DNA from: Athripsodes cinereus
Lineage: Eukaryota; Arthropoda; Insecta; Trichoptera; Leptoceridae
Assembly (NCBI GenBank): GCA_947579605.1
Contig: OX388311.1
Span: 29,948,951-30,012,950 of the forward strand
Direction of reading: 5' to 3'
Length of the DNA: 64,000 nucleotides
The translations under genes and the position numbers were made by a program. A model generated the notes under the pieces. That model ran no database searches, was not told the origin of the DNA, and saw only the letters and a program-made list of their open reading frames with translations. Below, piece by piece: positions 25,055 to 37,639 of this stretch; position 1 is the first letter of the stretch; every line of letters starts with the position of its first letter.

Positions 25055-25300
25055 TGAATTTTGCTACGAGGTATGCCACCCATTCCGATTTACGAAAGGC
25101 TTATTTTCATTGGCACAGAGGGTGACCTTAATTTTATTACATACAGTTATTATAATGGATTTCCTATTTTTGAGAGGTTTCGTAACGGTACAGATTTAGA
25201 TATTTTTTATTCGCGATATTTTGATACATACCTACATATCTACTTTTCATAGAACACTCTAAAACTTGGGAGATCTATTGTTTGCCGGGGACTCAAAAAA
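25055..25300 (-). repeat. R240 repeat, degenerate copy
   Basis: 'gaggtatgccacccattccg', 'ttggcacagagggtgac' and, further right, 'aaaacttgggagatctattg' with 'gccggggactc' are R240 words. The order is rearranged relative to the intact copies. Confidence 0.45.
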
Positions 25301-26090
25301 TATGTAGATTCCACAGTTCAGTTCCATAACTCCACATGTACAAATATTTTGTTTTAGAGAAATGGCCAATTTGTGTAATTCTGATATAAAATCTGGTGTG
25401 CCTATAATAATCGCACCATAAAAGACATACCTATGTACCTTGTCTTTGTTCCGTTCAATTAAACAATTACAATTAAACAATTCGAAATATTTATTTGTGG
25501 AATTGCAAATAGGTTCATTATTTTTTCCGCAACTAAATATTTAATATAGGTATAAAGGGAATCGTGTATTTTTTATAGTTATTTGTTTGTGAGATTGGAA
25601 GAGTGTCGTAGATTTTATGTTTTACCAAATACATAAAAAAAATCTAAATTTTCAACTATGTTGGGTTATGGTCTATGGGACTACATAGTCGACATTTCCT
25701 AATTGGAATATAGACACATTTGTAATCAAATTATAAAGTGCATTATTCATAATGCTGTAATAGACATGTTGGCCAGTAGGTAGATGCAGTATGCAGATGT
25801 GTCCATTTCTTATAAAAACATTGTTGAGGAATATTTACATAAAATAATACTTTTATGTCCACCACAATAATAATAATAACAATGTACTTATGCATTTATG
25901 TATGAAATTTTATGCAATGTTTTCTTATTTTCTTTGTCCACTCAGTCCATGTTTTTACCATGGGGTTGTTGGATGGTTACCAACGACTAATGGGTAATGT
26001 GTCATGTTTATTGATTTACATAATTGCATTAAACTATTGAGTATGTATTCACTTATTTATGGTCAATAAAAAAAACATTAAGTAGGTACA
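25301..26090. other. Non-coding sequence
   Basis: No gene or named repeat recognised. Confidence 0.35.
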
Positions 26091-26094
26091 TATA

Positions 26095-26262
26095 TTAGAC
26101 AACATGACTGAGCTAGTCACAAACTAAAATATGAATCCTATTTTATGTGTAGGTACTAACGCAACCATACCCATGTAAGTTCAATGAACCAAATACATAT
26201 ACATGCAACACCCAAACCCAGAACAATTATATAGAAAAAGGATATTTTTCATTTTGTCAACA
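26095..26262 (-). mobile_element. SINE tail, headless copy of the 31690-31954 family
   Basis: 'ctagtcacaaactaaaatat', 'gtaggtactaacgcaacc' and 'catgcaacacccaaaccc' then 'agaacaatt' match the tail of the SINE at 31690-31954. The tRNA-like head is missing. The next 100 bp (26280-26380) contains R240 words. Confidence 0.5.
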
Positions 26263-26550
26263 GTTAATGATATCTATAAATCCCAGTCATACCCAGAACA
26301 TCCGACTCGTCCTCTCCGTGCCAATAAAAAATCTGGGTAGTTGGTATGAATACCTCATCGCATTATTGAAGGTGTTAAATATTGTTTTGGTATATAAAAA
26401 ATATGTTTATAATGACATAATAACGGTAAAAGTCCCTCATGTACAGTTTAACTCTTTTATATTGAGCATCTAACAAATTAGAATATTTGTTAATTTATAG
26501 ACTTATGGAAGACGTCGTAATGGTTTAGAGAGAGATAAATAGAAATAGTA

Positions 26551-26756
26551 GGGCTACTCTCGAAAAAACTAACCACGATCTTAATCTAGTCTTGATCTTG
26601 ATCATACGACGCACGAAGTGACTATTGGCCAAAAATACACACAAACCGATCACGCGTTAGCGGTAGCGCGGTGTTTTTACCATAGTCCCTTCTTGCGTCG
26701 TATGATCAAGATCAAGACTAGATTAAGATCGTGTTAAGTTTTGTCAAGAGTAACCC
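26551..26756. mobile_element. MITE, 206 bp, with ~60-bp inverted arms
   Basis: The left arm begins 'gggctactctcgaaaaaact' and contains 'cttaatctagtcttgatctt' and 'gatcatacgacgca'. The right arm is the inverse, ending 'ttgtcaagagtaaccc'. The arms are nearly perfect over the inner ~40 bases. The 70-bp loop is GC-richer ('cacgcgttagcggtagcgcg'). Confidence 0.85.
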
Positions 26757-26759
26757 TGT

Positions 26760-29150
26760 TGATGTAAGATAACGGACTACAAAAAATAGCAAAATATGAC
26801 AAAAAGTTCATACAAAATAATAAAGTCAATACAATAATTTACCTATAGTTACTTTTATGTACATACATAACTTATCTATACAATGTATCTGACATTATTA
26901 TTCGCTAATTTTTTAGATATCCTATAAACATATTGATTAATTTGAGACACTGAAGTATTCTTATTTGAACGAAGGTAAGTTTGAAAGTACAAAGAAGTTT
27001 AACAACAATTTATCATTTGTAAAAAAAAATAAGTCGTGATTGTCATTCGAGAAGCTTCAAAAGGAGAACGAAGAATCTATCAAAGAATATTTTTAGGAAA
27101 TTAATGTAACAATATTCTCATACACCAGCGAAAAAGGTTCAAAATACTTGTGTGGGTACATACTATAATTACATGTATTATTCTATTTCAAATAAACATA
27201 TTTTTATAATATTCATAAACTATTGTTATCTTAACTGTCATAATTTATGCAGCCTCGACATTTATTTCATTTTAATCAATTATAAATTACAATTAAATAA
27301 CAATAACATAATCAAAATTACAAGTGCATTCTGTACTGAACATTATTCAAAAGTGTAAAACCATACACAATGTTAATAATTAAAATAGGCTTGCATGTAA
27401 AAATGGTTAGATTCTAGCATCGTTATTAACTTTTATTTGTAACAATTGCATTTGACATTTCTACTAAAAAATGTTCGTAGAAACATATAGGTAAAGTGCC
27501 TATATAATATACTTGCACTTGAAATTATTGCAAGTAGGTGCCGTTTATTATTATGAATCACCCCTCATTCCAACATCCAAATAATTATTATTTTGAATTT
27601 AGAACGAATTCGAATTGTGGAGGGTTTGTCATTTAATTTTTGACACAATAATATTATTTTGATAATTTAAACATTTACGGTTTTCACTCATAGCGTATTG
27701 TTTACTTGATTTAAAACCATTAATAATTTTAATCCACGAAAAAAACACTACTATGTACGTTACGTTCTATTATATTTTAAGTTTTTATTTTATTACAATT
27801 ATTATTTTCAACAGATTATATACTTCACCTTCAATTCAAATAATATTATTTTATATTCAATTTTTTTTACATAAACCTTTTTAAAAATTGTGATATTCCA
27901 TCAATAATTTAAAAAAATAGTTATTTATTTTGTTAGCTTCGTTTTTTTGTTTTTCACACGCGAACGTTCTTGTTTTTTGACTCTGTTTTTTATGTAAAGG
28001 CCTCGTTATTTTTATTTTCTTCTTGTTGTATTAAGTGTTTTTCGCCAAGATAATATTACCTTACCTATCGAGATTTATTTACAACTGTCGAATACATAGG
28101 TACTTATTCGTTTTAAAAAATAAAAATATCGAATTGGTAACCATTATTTTTTAAGTAAAAATAATCCAACTAGTACACATCTTCTTAAAAGTAAGCGTTA
28201 AAAATTTATGTTTCATATTAATATATTATGTTCAACATGTTAGAATAAAATGACAATTTAATATTTATTTAGTTTAGTACATAAATTTCTACGAAATCCA
28301 ATAAATTTCATAATCACCGAAACAAATGTCAATTTATAAGTGTTGAAGGCAATTTACGAGGGCAAATATTGAAGGAATAAGTAAATTATTATTATCAATA
28401 AAATTTTATATTTTTGTTGAATTGGGGATTGCAAATAGGTAGATATATGTAGCTTTATATAATAATATCGAATAAAATTAATACGGAGTACAATATATTA
28501 TGTTAGTAACAAATACCTATACCTACTTGATATTATATTCCAATATACTCAAAATATTAAATGCGATTTTCTAGGAGAAAATAATTCCTTAATACACCTG
28601 CAACCTGCACCCTGCACCCTTCACAGTAAATATTTTTTGAAATATCTTATTTATTTTTAAGTAGATAATATACAAGTATTGAATTGAATATGAAAATAGG
28701 GGCGTGATTAGGTATTATTATTCATAGTTTTTCTATTATTCATAAATTTACAATATTCATATAAGAATCTCATAAGTTTCTGTTGTGATTCTGCCAAGTT
28801 CACACTACTCCACCGCTCGTATTGAATGAAAATGCGCACTTAGGTACTAAAGTACGAATACCTACTCATTTTGCACTTAGAATGACAGTGATGTTCTGTA
28901 CAATGCTGCCGTATTGAAAAGTAGACCAATTTGACCAAATTTAATTTAGTTATAAGTAATATTACTTTCTCACGTGTTATAAAAATCTTTGTTATTGATT
29001 ATTGAACCCTTAATACTTGTAATTTATAGTAATTTATAAAACATTTGAACTACTACTAATCAAATGTCAAATAATAAGAGTCGTTTTCTTTTTTGATATC
29101 TGGCAACATTATTTTTGTAAACAAAAAACGTAACAAGTCGAGTGGGCGGC
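26760..29150. other. Very AT-rich non-coding sequence
   Basis: No gene or clear repeat recognised. Apparent short frames here are low-complexity. Confidence 0.4.
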
Positions 29151-29770
29151 GATGTGCGGGTGTTATATTAGTGGTTACTCGTTCTTTAAAAATGTGATGA
29201 TGTTAAAAAAACATAAATAGACACGTTTTCCTTATGTATTAATATTATTTCTGTATTATAATTAAGTTTTGAAGTGATTATTTTGTGGTGGGTATTTGAT
29301 ATATTTTCCGCGTTCAAGGTCTCTACATTTTCATCTTTGTTATTATCGTTAAGTACATAAACTTCAGAACAAAAAAGTTAAAACCTGTTTATCTCAGATT
29401 GTCAAACAAAAGTGGGACGATGTATTATAATTATTCTTATTGTAGTTGCTTTCTATCCAAAGTTCTCACGAGTGCATAAAAATATCAATGGTACAAATAT
29501 TTATAATTAGTTCAGTAATGATAGAACTTCGTGCATCCCATATTTTTATCCTATTATTTAATTGTTTATATTATTTATTTCTGTTTAATTATTATATAAA
29601 TTACATTGCTTATCGTAATAATTCATATTTTTAAAATAAACTAAGAATTATCCCTGTAAATCATATTTTTACATTCTTAGGAGTGATTTTCACAGCGTAC
29701 TAAACTTTTTTATTGAAATAATTCATCACAAACAAACCTAGAGTAAAGGGGAATTTGTTTTTCAGGTAAA

Positions 29771-32700
29771 ATGGATGAACTCAAAGAAAGATTGGCCATA
29801 TCCATGAGAACAAAATGCTTCATTTTCATATACTTGGAACTTGTAAGTACTAATGCGCTGTATCATTAATTTAACTGAATTAACATAGTATAATACAAGA
29901 AACTGTAATTAATTTTAAATTTTTCAGACTTTAAGCATCATTTTAACTATCTTAGATGTTTGTTATATAGTATGGCTTAGAGAAAGACTAAATATTTCTT
30001 CTCAAAATAATGAAGTTTTATCACATTTCCTGGATGAACCATTTTCAGAGAATTATACAGAACCGAAAACCAGGTTTGAAAGTAAGTATTGAGATTGTTA
30101 TGGGATTATTAAGGGTGGGTTAGTTGGAAGATATCGTGCCTCTGCGATAAACTCGCCCATTGCACAAATTTATTTGTTCAGTAGAGTAGTATTCATGTAA
30201 GAGTGCCCCGCTCATAGGTAAATAATTACTAACACCATCCTTCAGTAATGAGTATGCTACACACACCAGACAATGCACCAGCCAATCACAGTGATGCTTC
30301 TCGGTTACTAATACAATCACGTGTTCTGTAATACACATTACCTATGACTGTGTGCGTAGTGCTGGGGCACTTTAAAAAAGAATCAAGTCTAATAATGTTG
30401 TCATGTTGTTGTTTTTTCTAATGTTTAATTTTTCTGTGCAATAAAGATTATTATTATTAATTTTCAATATTCAGGTAATACGAGTTTAAAGGAAATCTTC
30501 AACTTTTTAGCATATTTTAGTGATAGATGTTTGTAAAACTGTTAACTTTTCTATAGAAGCAAACTGGGAGTTATATTTACTTTAAAGACATGAAGTCAAA
30601 CCGAATATAGACTAGATAAAACAGCATTAAAAAATGGGTATTATTTTTAATTCCCATAGCAAATCAACGAATGTGGGAAGCTGAAAAAAGACAGATTTTA
30701 AAAACTGGTGTAATGTATCAATCCATTAGGATGTTTTGCAGTGTCTTGCAATTGCTGCCTGATCTAGCGACGAAGCGCCAAAATACACCTTTACATTTAC
30801 CTAATTCCAATTAAAATTTTGAAATTGGAATTCATTTCAAAGAAATTTATGCCACAGAGTTTTGAGTCAACTTTTTTGTCTTAGTATGGACGTAGTTTTA
30901 ATTAAAATACGATGTTTGTTTTATATTTCAGTAATTGAGAAGATTTTTATCTTAATGTCAATATTGCACTTGTATGGAATACTGATAAACGCCTTCTTAA
31001 TATACGCAATGCTAAAGGTACCTACTTCTATATTATCATAACACGACATAACTAACAAACCTAGTCATATTTTCTTATTTTTTTAAGATTTTGTTGCCCT
31101 TTTTTTAAATTTGAATCAGGGCTTACATTAAACCCAATTATCCCAACAGCAAGTAACATGCTTCTATTATGAAGGTGGATCGAGCTGGCAAATTGAGCCC
31201 GGGATCTTTTAATCAAAAGTCTTATACCACCATCAGACTACCAGCCACCTCAAATTTTGTTTCCACAATAGTTTTTTTTTCATGAAGGTAAAGCAGAAAG
31301 TAATAAACATCAATGTCAATTTTTTCATTCTTCATTTACTTTCGCCAAGTCAATGCTTTTTTTAGTGTACAGTACCCAAAACTCAGTGAATTATGATTTC
31401 TCATACTGGAAAGTTTCCTTTTATTATAGTATCTCACAAATATCCCCAATCATATGAGTGTATTGCAATATTTTAAAAAATCATGTTGATGCATAAGTAC
31501 CTAGTAGAGTACAATATTCAACTAATAAGAAGTCTCATAAATAGAACCTTATAGACTTTGGGTAGGGATATTTGGGATTTGGATCCTGCAGCTCATTTAC
31601 TATGCTTTAACTACAGTTATGTTGAGTGTCCGAATGTATTGCATTTTTTGGATTATTTAACTCAGATTTATTTTCTAAAAATAAGATGAGCATTCTGGAT
31701 TTATCATAATATAATATAATATAATATAACATAATATAACATACATAAACAATTTACACAGATCGAGCTAGTCCCAAACTAAGATGAATCTTGTATTATG
31801 GGTACTAACGCGACGATACACACATATACATGTAACACCCAGACCCAGGACAATTTAAAAAAGGTCATTCTTCATTTTGCCCTGGCCGGGAATCGAACCC
31901 GGGACCTCGTGACTCAAAGGCAAGGGCATTACCTCCGCGCCACACCGGCCGACTATCAAAAGAAGAAAACAAAGAGGTTGATTTAAGAAAGGCACATGTA
32001 GTTTAGATACTATTAATATTGATATTATTCTATGTTTGCAGGCTGAATTTAGATATTTTAGAGTTTGGCTGATGGGCAATGCACTTAAAGTAGTTAGCAT
32101 AGGTGCTTTACTGTTCTTCCTTGTGGCGGTGTACTTGTCTTTAGGAATTAAGATATATCAAATGTATGCCATTATGACACTCTTCTTATTGGGAGGATAT
32201 TGTTGTGAGTATATTATCATATTAGTAGATATAGTTTCTTTTTATAATAAATATATCGGTAGCACAGCTTCATATTGTATCATATTAAATCAAAAACTCA
32301 ATATTGTAAATTTGAGGGACTATGAAGTTTAACCAAAACCACAAACAAATATGTGCTTCTATGAAAATATAAAAACATTATCAGTTGGCATTTATCATAC
32401 AGAAGATTAACACCAGTTTGTTGAAATTCTGACGAGAACATACCCAGCTATACTTTCTTTATTTTATCGGGGATACCAAATACCTATTGTTATTATATCA
32501 ATAGATGGCTGCTGTCTTCGATTGAATGAGTTGATTAATCCACTTGTTAGCTAATTCCCGAGATGATGCCTAGTCCAAATCCAGGCGAAACATTGAGAAA
32601 TTTACAGTTTTCAGTGCCAAATACCGTGTATATGGGATAATCCGAAAAATTCATTGCTTTAAAAATTCAAATGTTATCAGTTTTCAGTAGGTAACCTTAA

Positions 32701-32943
32701 CTTGTTGATATATCTTGATTTGAATTACAATAACTCCTTTTTTCAGATATGCATGTAAAACTTATGATGTGTATAAATGATCTATATTTCTCTGTAAAAC
32801 ATGAAGCACCATCTCGTTTAAAGTCTAAAAGAGCTGGAAGTGAGGAGACAGTGGATCATAGAGCCATCAACACATATGGAACTGAATCTGAAATGGAAGA
32901 TAGAAGAAATGTATTTATAGAGGAATCTCAAATGCAAGCTTAG
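29771..32943 (+). CDS. Four-transmembrane protein, five coding exons
   Basis: Coding exons: 29771-29842, 29928-30081, 30932-31017, 32042-32204 and 32747-32943. All introns are GT-AG and phases agree. The first coding exon follows an acceptor at 29764-29765, so there is an upstream non-coding exon. The product is 223 residues. Hydrophobic segments fall near 16-40, 77-102, 115-138 and 143-160. The loop between the first two carries N-glycosylation sites (NIS at 46, NYT at 66), implying an outside location. The C-terminal tail (about 170-223) is polar and charged, ending EESQMQA, and is probably cytoplasmic. The layout resembles insect four-pass families such as DUF4728, but that is a weak guess. 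Introns 2 and 3 hold LINE-tail and SINE insertions. No catalytic motif is visible. Confidence 0.85.
30115..30190 (+). repeat. LINE-tail repeat in intron 2 of the four-pass gene
   Basis: 'gggttagttggaagatatcg' followed by 'tgcctctgcgataaactcgc' is the dispersed LINE-tail text also seen at 50400, 51885, 52365 and 54495. Confidence 0.6.
31140..31240 (-). mobile_element. tRNA-like SINE head in intron 3
   Basis: On the minus strand 'ggtggctggtagtctgatgg' resembles a SINE head with A box, and 'gatcccgggctcaatttgcc' sits at the B-box position. A similar head on the plus strand is at 39100-39180. Confidence 0.45.
31690..31954 (-). mobile_element. tRNA-derived SINE in intron 3
   Basis: Read on the minus strand from 31953: 'gtcggccggtgtggcgcgga' (A box), then 'gggttcgattcccggcc' (B box). 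A ~130-bp tail follows, with 'tagtttgggactagctcg' near its end. It finishes in an AT repeat (31710-31745 on the plus strand). Partial copies are at 26095-26262 and 43385-43500. The head is GC-rich and looks like a recent insertion. Confidence 0.8.
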
Positions 32944-33160
32944 CAATCCAAAAAGCTAAAATTTAAGCTCAAAATAGTACTTATTTTACATAAATTGACC
33001 AAATGGTTATATTTGTTAAGCACTTTGACTTTTAGCTACTTTTTTTGTTGTCAATTCCTTAATTATGAACCTGATAAATTATTATATAGTTTTAGTAGGA
33101 ATATTAAAAGTTACTATTTTAATTTTTAATGAAACCTGTGGATGCTAATGGAACCTTTAA

Positions 33161-33166
33161 AATAAA
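33161..33166 (+). terminator. Candidate polyadenylation signal for the four-pass gene
   Basis: AATAAA lies 218 bases past the stop codon at 32943. It is the clearest signal in the near 3' region, though others lie further right. Confidence 0.4.
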
Positions 33167-33889
33167 TTTCAATTTATCTTTTTTTTATTAAACATGCCCT
33201 AAATGGTCTTAATTATTTTTTAATATGAATCTCTATTCAATTTCCTTTTTGTCTTGCCATGTGAAGCATTTTATTAAAGTTTAATGCCATAGATAATCAA
33301 GTGCTGTTCCATTTTCAAGTGATATTCTTTATAATATTTACCACATTATAATATTATTATGTTTATAAATGTTTGCTCTCTGGAATTCCAATTATTTATA
33401 TAATAAAACTTTAGTTTGTTTAAAATTTTATAGGTATAATAATATTATATTTATTGAAAAAAAATAGTAAAACCAACAACATTAATACATAGACTAAAAA
33501 ATCCAAAGATAAATTGGTTAAAAAATGTTGAACTATTTTGTCTAATTCAATTTCATCCAGTTGGTCATAGAAGGTTTCTCGTAATCTCACTTATTCATAA
33601 AAAAGTATGTTGTCAAAAGTACAGAATATAGTGATAGTATTAACAACAATGCTGGCTGACTGACCACTAGATATTGATACACTCAAATAATGCTTCAGTC
33701 TTTCATTGTGTTTTTTTATTGCAGTAATAGCAGTAGGTACCTAGATGAATAAATACAATGCAGAATGTATGAGAGTAAATGTGCATAAAACAATGATGCA
33801 TTGATGTCATTGGAATGAAACGGAAATATTCATTGCAAATACATTTTGGAACCTAAATTAAAGGAGAATATTTGTACTAGGTTTCTGTG

Positions 33890-34060
33890 GGCCTAGTCAA
33901 AACACATTTAAGCGTTAGGTTTTCGTTCAAACAAGGCGAGAATGCGTCAATTTTCCTAGTTAAAATACTCAAGTAGCTACGGAAATTGACATGTTCTCGC
34001 AACGTCGTCAACGTTTGAACAAAAACGAAACGTAACGCTTAAATGTGTTTTGACTAGGCC
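33890..34060. mobile_element. MITE, 171 bp, GGCCTAGTC termini
   Basis: The left terminus 'ggcctagtcaaaacacattt' continues 'aagcgttaggttttcgttc'. The right terminus, read inversely, is the same with 'aagcgttacgtttcgttt'. Arms are about 50 bp. A sister element with similar termini and order is at 44198-44393. Confidence 0.85.
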
Positions 34061-34397
34061 TACTGGTCTTTATATTAATGTTGTTGAGTAAAATTGTGAA
34101 TATTTATTATTGTTTTAATTTTAGTTTTATTTTAATATAGTTTAATTTTTATTTACTACGGAAATCCACCCTACACTAGTGATTTATAAATTGAACAATA
34201 TATATGTAGATATCTATATATAGATAGGTATATATATTTGCCAAAAATGTATTATTGTTTATTGTTAGATAAGTATATGAATATATTTCCTAAAGATTAT
34301 ATTTTCATGTTGATAAAATTTCAATTGTTTTACTCATAATTTCCATACCTAAAAATAAATTATTTTCATAAAAAAATATTTTCTAAAAATAAACATT

Positions 34398-34610
34398 CCT
34401 TCCATCACCCTCCCCAAGGGATAACCAGAAAACTAAATTCAAGTAATAAACATACAAGTTGTCTTCTTCATGTCATTAAAATTAAGACATTCTGGATGGG
34501 TGGCAGACCTCTGAAGACACAATAAGGAATGTTTCACGAATATCTACCTTTTATAGATCACTCAAAAACTTACTGAAATTAATGGAAAACCTTGCTGTCC
34601 TTTGTTAGAA
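34398..34610 (+). repeat. R240 repeat
   Basis: 'ccatcaccctccccaaggg', 'acatacaagttgtcttcttc', 'acattctggatgggtggcag' and 'ctaccttttatagatcactc' follow the R240 order. Confidence 0.6.
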
Positions 34611-34764
34611 AGTCTCTTGTAAACAATATTGTGTAAACAGTATAAAATAAATATTATATACCCATATATATATAATAACCAAAGCCTTTTTTCTGCTGTA
34701 ATAGGATATAACTATGTAATATTATGATGTACCTATCTAATATTATGTTGCATAAGTGTGCAAA

Positions 34765-34931
34765 CACAAAGAAAACAGGTTGCCAGCGCCGATAAGTACC
34801 GGAGCGCCAGCAAAGTAAATCGCAATCGGCGTTCCTGCTTTTACTATGTTCGTGTCCATTGAAATGCATGTAAACATTCTCGGTGCCGGTAGACGCAGGC
34901 ATCTGAAAACAGGTAACCCGCTTTCTTTGTG
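34765..34931. mobile_element. MITE, 167 bp, CACAAAGAAA termini
   Basis: The left end 'cacaaagaaaacaggttgcc' is matched inversely at the right by 'cacaaagaaagcgggttacc'. The interior is GC-richer than its surroundings and non-coding. Confidence 0.65.
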
Positions 34932-35478
34932 TAACGGGAACTTAAAATGTTGCTTGTTTTTGAAACAAATGTTATCGCCGTTTCAAATCGGCGCCTAGAG
35001 AGCTACAAAAATGGTTTCTTGGGGTGTTAGCACCCTAATGTACTATGTGGGGAAAAATTGTTAGAAGCGTTTTACCTATAATCGCAAATTATTATTATAT
35101 TAGATAAGGTTTATCTGATTTATCCTTAAGATATTATTAACAAAGTAAATAAAACGTTAGTGTTTATCTAATTTCATCACTGCCATTCATAATACTTACA
35201 TCTAAAATTTTTTTTTTAAATAACAAGATTTAGATAGTGCATATTTAGCCAAATTTTCCTTGAAATATAATATCAAACTGGTATTTCGGATTGTACGACT
35301 TTTTTTATCCGATATTTTGTCTTATATCGGTATTTACTTTAGCATCCAACAATATAAAGGAGCATGCTTTATATCATGGCAATGCACATTATAAGGTATT
35401 CTTTAGGCGTTCCACCTAATATTACACCGTAATCGTCTGTTGTGTTGGGATGCCTGATGCCCCTCAATGATTTTTCTG

Positions 35479-35507
35479 TGACGTCATCCTTTAATGGTCT
35501 ATATAAA
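35479..35507 (+). promoter_or_regulatory. CRE-like site and TATA-like box upstream of ABHD16A
   Basis: TGACGTCA (35479-35486) is a full cAMP-response-type palindrome. It is followed 13 bases later by TATATAAA (35500-35507), about 410 bases before the ABHD16A start codon. Position and spacing fit a promoter. Function is inferred only. Confidence 0.4.
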
Positions 35508-35918
35508 GACCGCCCACGAAACACTGTAATTTTTTTTATTAAGAAAGAAAAAGAAAGCGAAAGCCCATAAACAGGAACTGTATTACCGATATGGCAACAC
35601 TGGAGGAGGCTAATGTCATTTTTGCGTGAAATTGGAGCATTGGAAAATTGCCGTGTAATTTCGCGAATAAATAACATTTAACATAGAAATGTGTGTTTTT
35701 GAAGTATATATATTTTAATGATTTAACATTTAATTTTTTTTCATTAATAACTTCCATGGATACGCGAGTCGCAACACATTTATTTCCATTTATCTTTTAT
35801 CTAGTCACATAGTGAATGATTAACACTTGTGTTGTGCAAAGTGGTTCTATAATATTATAGTTAAATATTTGTTTCGCTGTATATATATTATTGGCATTCA
35901 ATTTTGTCCAGCATTATA

Positions 35919-37403
35919 ATGATTTCTCCATTGAAGCAAGTGTGGTTTTATCTGTTTGGACCTCGACTGTACAAGATCCACAGAGATGGACCACAGAACA
36001 AACTTTACTTGGCAAACAGCGCCGAAAGATGGGGAGATCAAGTACTACAGTCCCTGAATATCATATGGAACATCACAATTTACACATCACCGTTTCTGGC
36101 CATCTACTTTTATAAGAAAGATTACTTGAATATAGCAACGCTCCCCACAACTTTCAAATACCTCACTGGTGTTGGTGTTGTAGTAGCGGCGTCATACTGC
36201 CTCCGGGCATATGGAAGAGCAACCAATCCTCAATATAAAGACTTCATGAAACTTCTATCTGATGCACTTTGTAATTCAAGCTCTGTAGATGTTTCTGTTT
36301 TAAGGCGTTTTGATTTTGACTTCAGCGCTTGGCCAGTGAACTACGATGCAAGGTCTGTTGACACCTCACCAGGAATCAATTATGTTTTAGCAGCTTATAA
36401 GTCCGTCAAGAACTGGAAAGACATTCCTTTGAATATTCTCAGTGAAATTGTTAAACCAGTTGCTTTGAAATTAACTTATCCAGGCTCCACTTCTTTAGTG
36501 CATATGACTGTGTGGGCCGTACTGCTAGAGGGACGAATTAAACTTGTGGAGACTTATAATGGATTGCGTTATAAACTCAAGACTCGAGATAACAATGATA
36601 TTGACTGTATGTTTGTTGACAGGAGAAATAGTTCCGTAAATGGAAAAACTTTAGTTATCACATGTGAAGGTAATGCAGGATTTTATGAGATAGGAGTGAT
36701 GTGTACTCCTGTGGAAGCAGATTACTCGGTGTTGGGATGGAACCATCCCGGGTTTGGAGGTAGCACAGGCACTCCATATCCCACACAAGAGCACTATGCT
36801 ATGGATGCTGTCATGCAGTTTGCCATACACAAATTGGGATTTACTCCGGAGAACATTATCCTCTATGGATGGAGCATAGGAGGATATTCAGTGGCTTGGG
36901 CAGCTTCTCAATATCCAGACATCAAGGGAGTTTTCCTTGATGCGACATTTGATGATCTCTTCCCTCTTGCTGTGATACGGATGCCCAGTTCATGGGGGTC
37001 ACTCATAAAGAATATTATCAGAAATCACCTTAATCTGAATATTGCAGAAATATTAAAGGACTACAATGGACCTGTCAAGATAGTGCGTCGTACGTTGGAT
37101 GAAATAATTGCGACGGAAGATGGAAAACTGTCTACAAATAGAGGGAATGATTTGTTGATTAAATTATTGAGCCATAGATATCCGAGCGTGTTCGAAGGGG
37201 AACAGTATGACTTGGCGAGGGAGTATTTGGCTCGACAGGGTCCCGCCTTGTCTGTGTTTATGTCGAAAAGTCACCCTGGAGACAGTGAAAAGAATAAGAA
37301 AGTAATGTACCTGATACAGCAGTACTTGATAGACTACCAGTCCACACATTGTACTCCACTGCCTCACAACTTTTTCCAGATTCCTAAAGCAGTTGAATTG
37401 TAA
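35919..37403 (+). CDS. ABHD16A: ABHD16A-type alpha/beta hydrolase (phospholipid lipase), intronless
   Basis: A single uninterrupted frame encodes 494 residues from the ATG at 35919. The open frame extends slightly further 5' but without another ATG. The start MISPLKQVWFYLFGPRLYKI and two N-terminal hydrophobic segments (about 52-65 and 80-95) match the membrane-anchored ABHD16 family. That family is known to act on phosphatidylserine and monoacylglycerols at internal membranes. The hydrolase core has GWNHPGFGGSTGTP (273-286) and the nucleophile elbow YGWSIGG with Ser319. Asp394 in RTLDEII and a C-terminal His (477 or 483) are the likely remaining triad members. Length is somewhat below the vertebrate protein. 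Most animal ABHD16A genes are split, so lack of introns suggests a retrocopy, but the frame is fully intact. Family call is firm; ABHD16A versus ABHD16B is less so. Confidence 0.92.
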   Translation: MISPLKQVWFYLFGPRLYKIHRDGPQNKLYLANSAERWGDQVLQSLNIIWNITIYTSPFLAIYFYKKDYLNIATLPTTFKYLTGVGVVVAASYCLRAYGRATNPQYKDFMKLLSDALCNSSSVDVSVLRRFDFDFSAWPVNYDARSVDTSPGINYVLAAYKSVKNWKDIPLNILSEIVKPVALKLTYPGSTSLVHMTVWAVLLEGRIKLVETYNGLRYKLKTRDNNDIDCMFVDRRNSSVNGKTLVITCEGNAGFYEIGVMCTPVEADYSVLGWNHPGFGGSTGTPYPTQEHYAMDAVMQFAIHKLGFTPENIILYGWSIGGYSVAWAASQYPDIKGVFLDATFDDLFPLAVIRMPSSWGSLIKNIIRNHLNLNIAEILKDYNGPVKIVRRTLDEIIATEDGKLSTNRGNDLLIKLLSHRYPSVFEGEQYDLAREYLARQGPALSVFMSKSHPGDSEKNKKVMYLIQQYLIDYQSTHCTPLPHNFFQIPKAVEL

Positions 37404-37420
37404 ATTAAACAGTTCAATCA

Positions 37421-37426
37421 AATAAA
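37421..37426 (+). terminator. Candidate polyadenylation signal for ABHD16A
   Basis: AATAAA starts only 18 bases after the stop codon at 37403. If used, the 3' UTR would be very short. Confidence 0.5.
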
Positions 37427-37639
37427 ATCATCTTGGATGTGAGTGGATTTCGTAACTAGAGGAACTATTGTGAATCATTGAAGTATGTTAAATGGTTTTA
37501 ATTCCGAGGAAAACCATTTCTATTTTCGTGCATAATAAATTATGAAATTTGGTAACTAAACACAGCAACAAATCACAAAGTTTATGAGAATTTATATTAT
37601 ATTTGTTTAATTGCACACATTTAGAACTCCAGCTACCTG

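Noticed and set aside
31880..31954. Apparent tRNA gene on the minus strand
   Set aside because: A and B boxes are present but a conserved SINE tail follows, and related tails occur elsewhere in the window.
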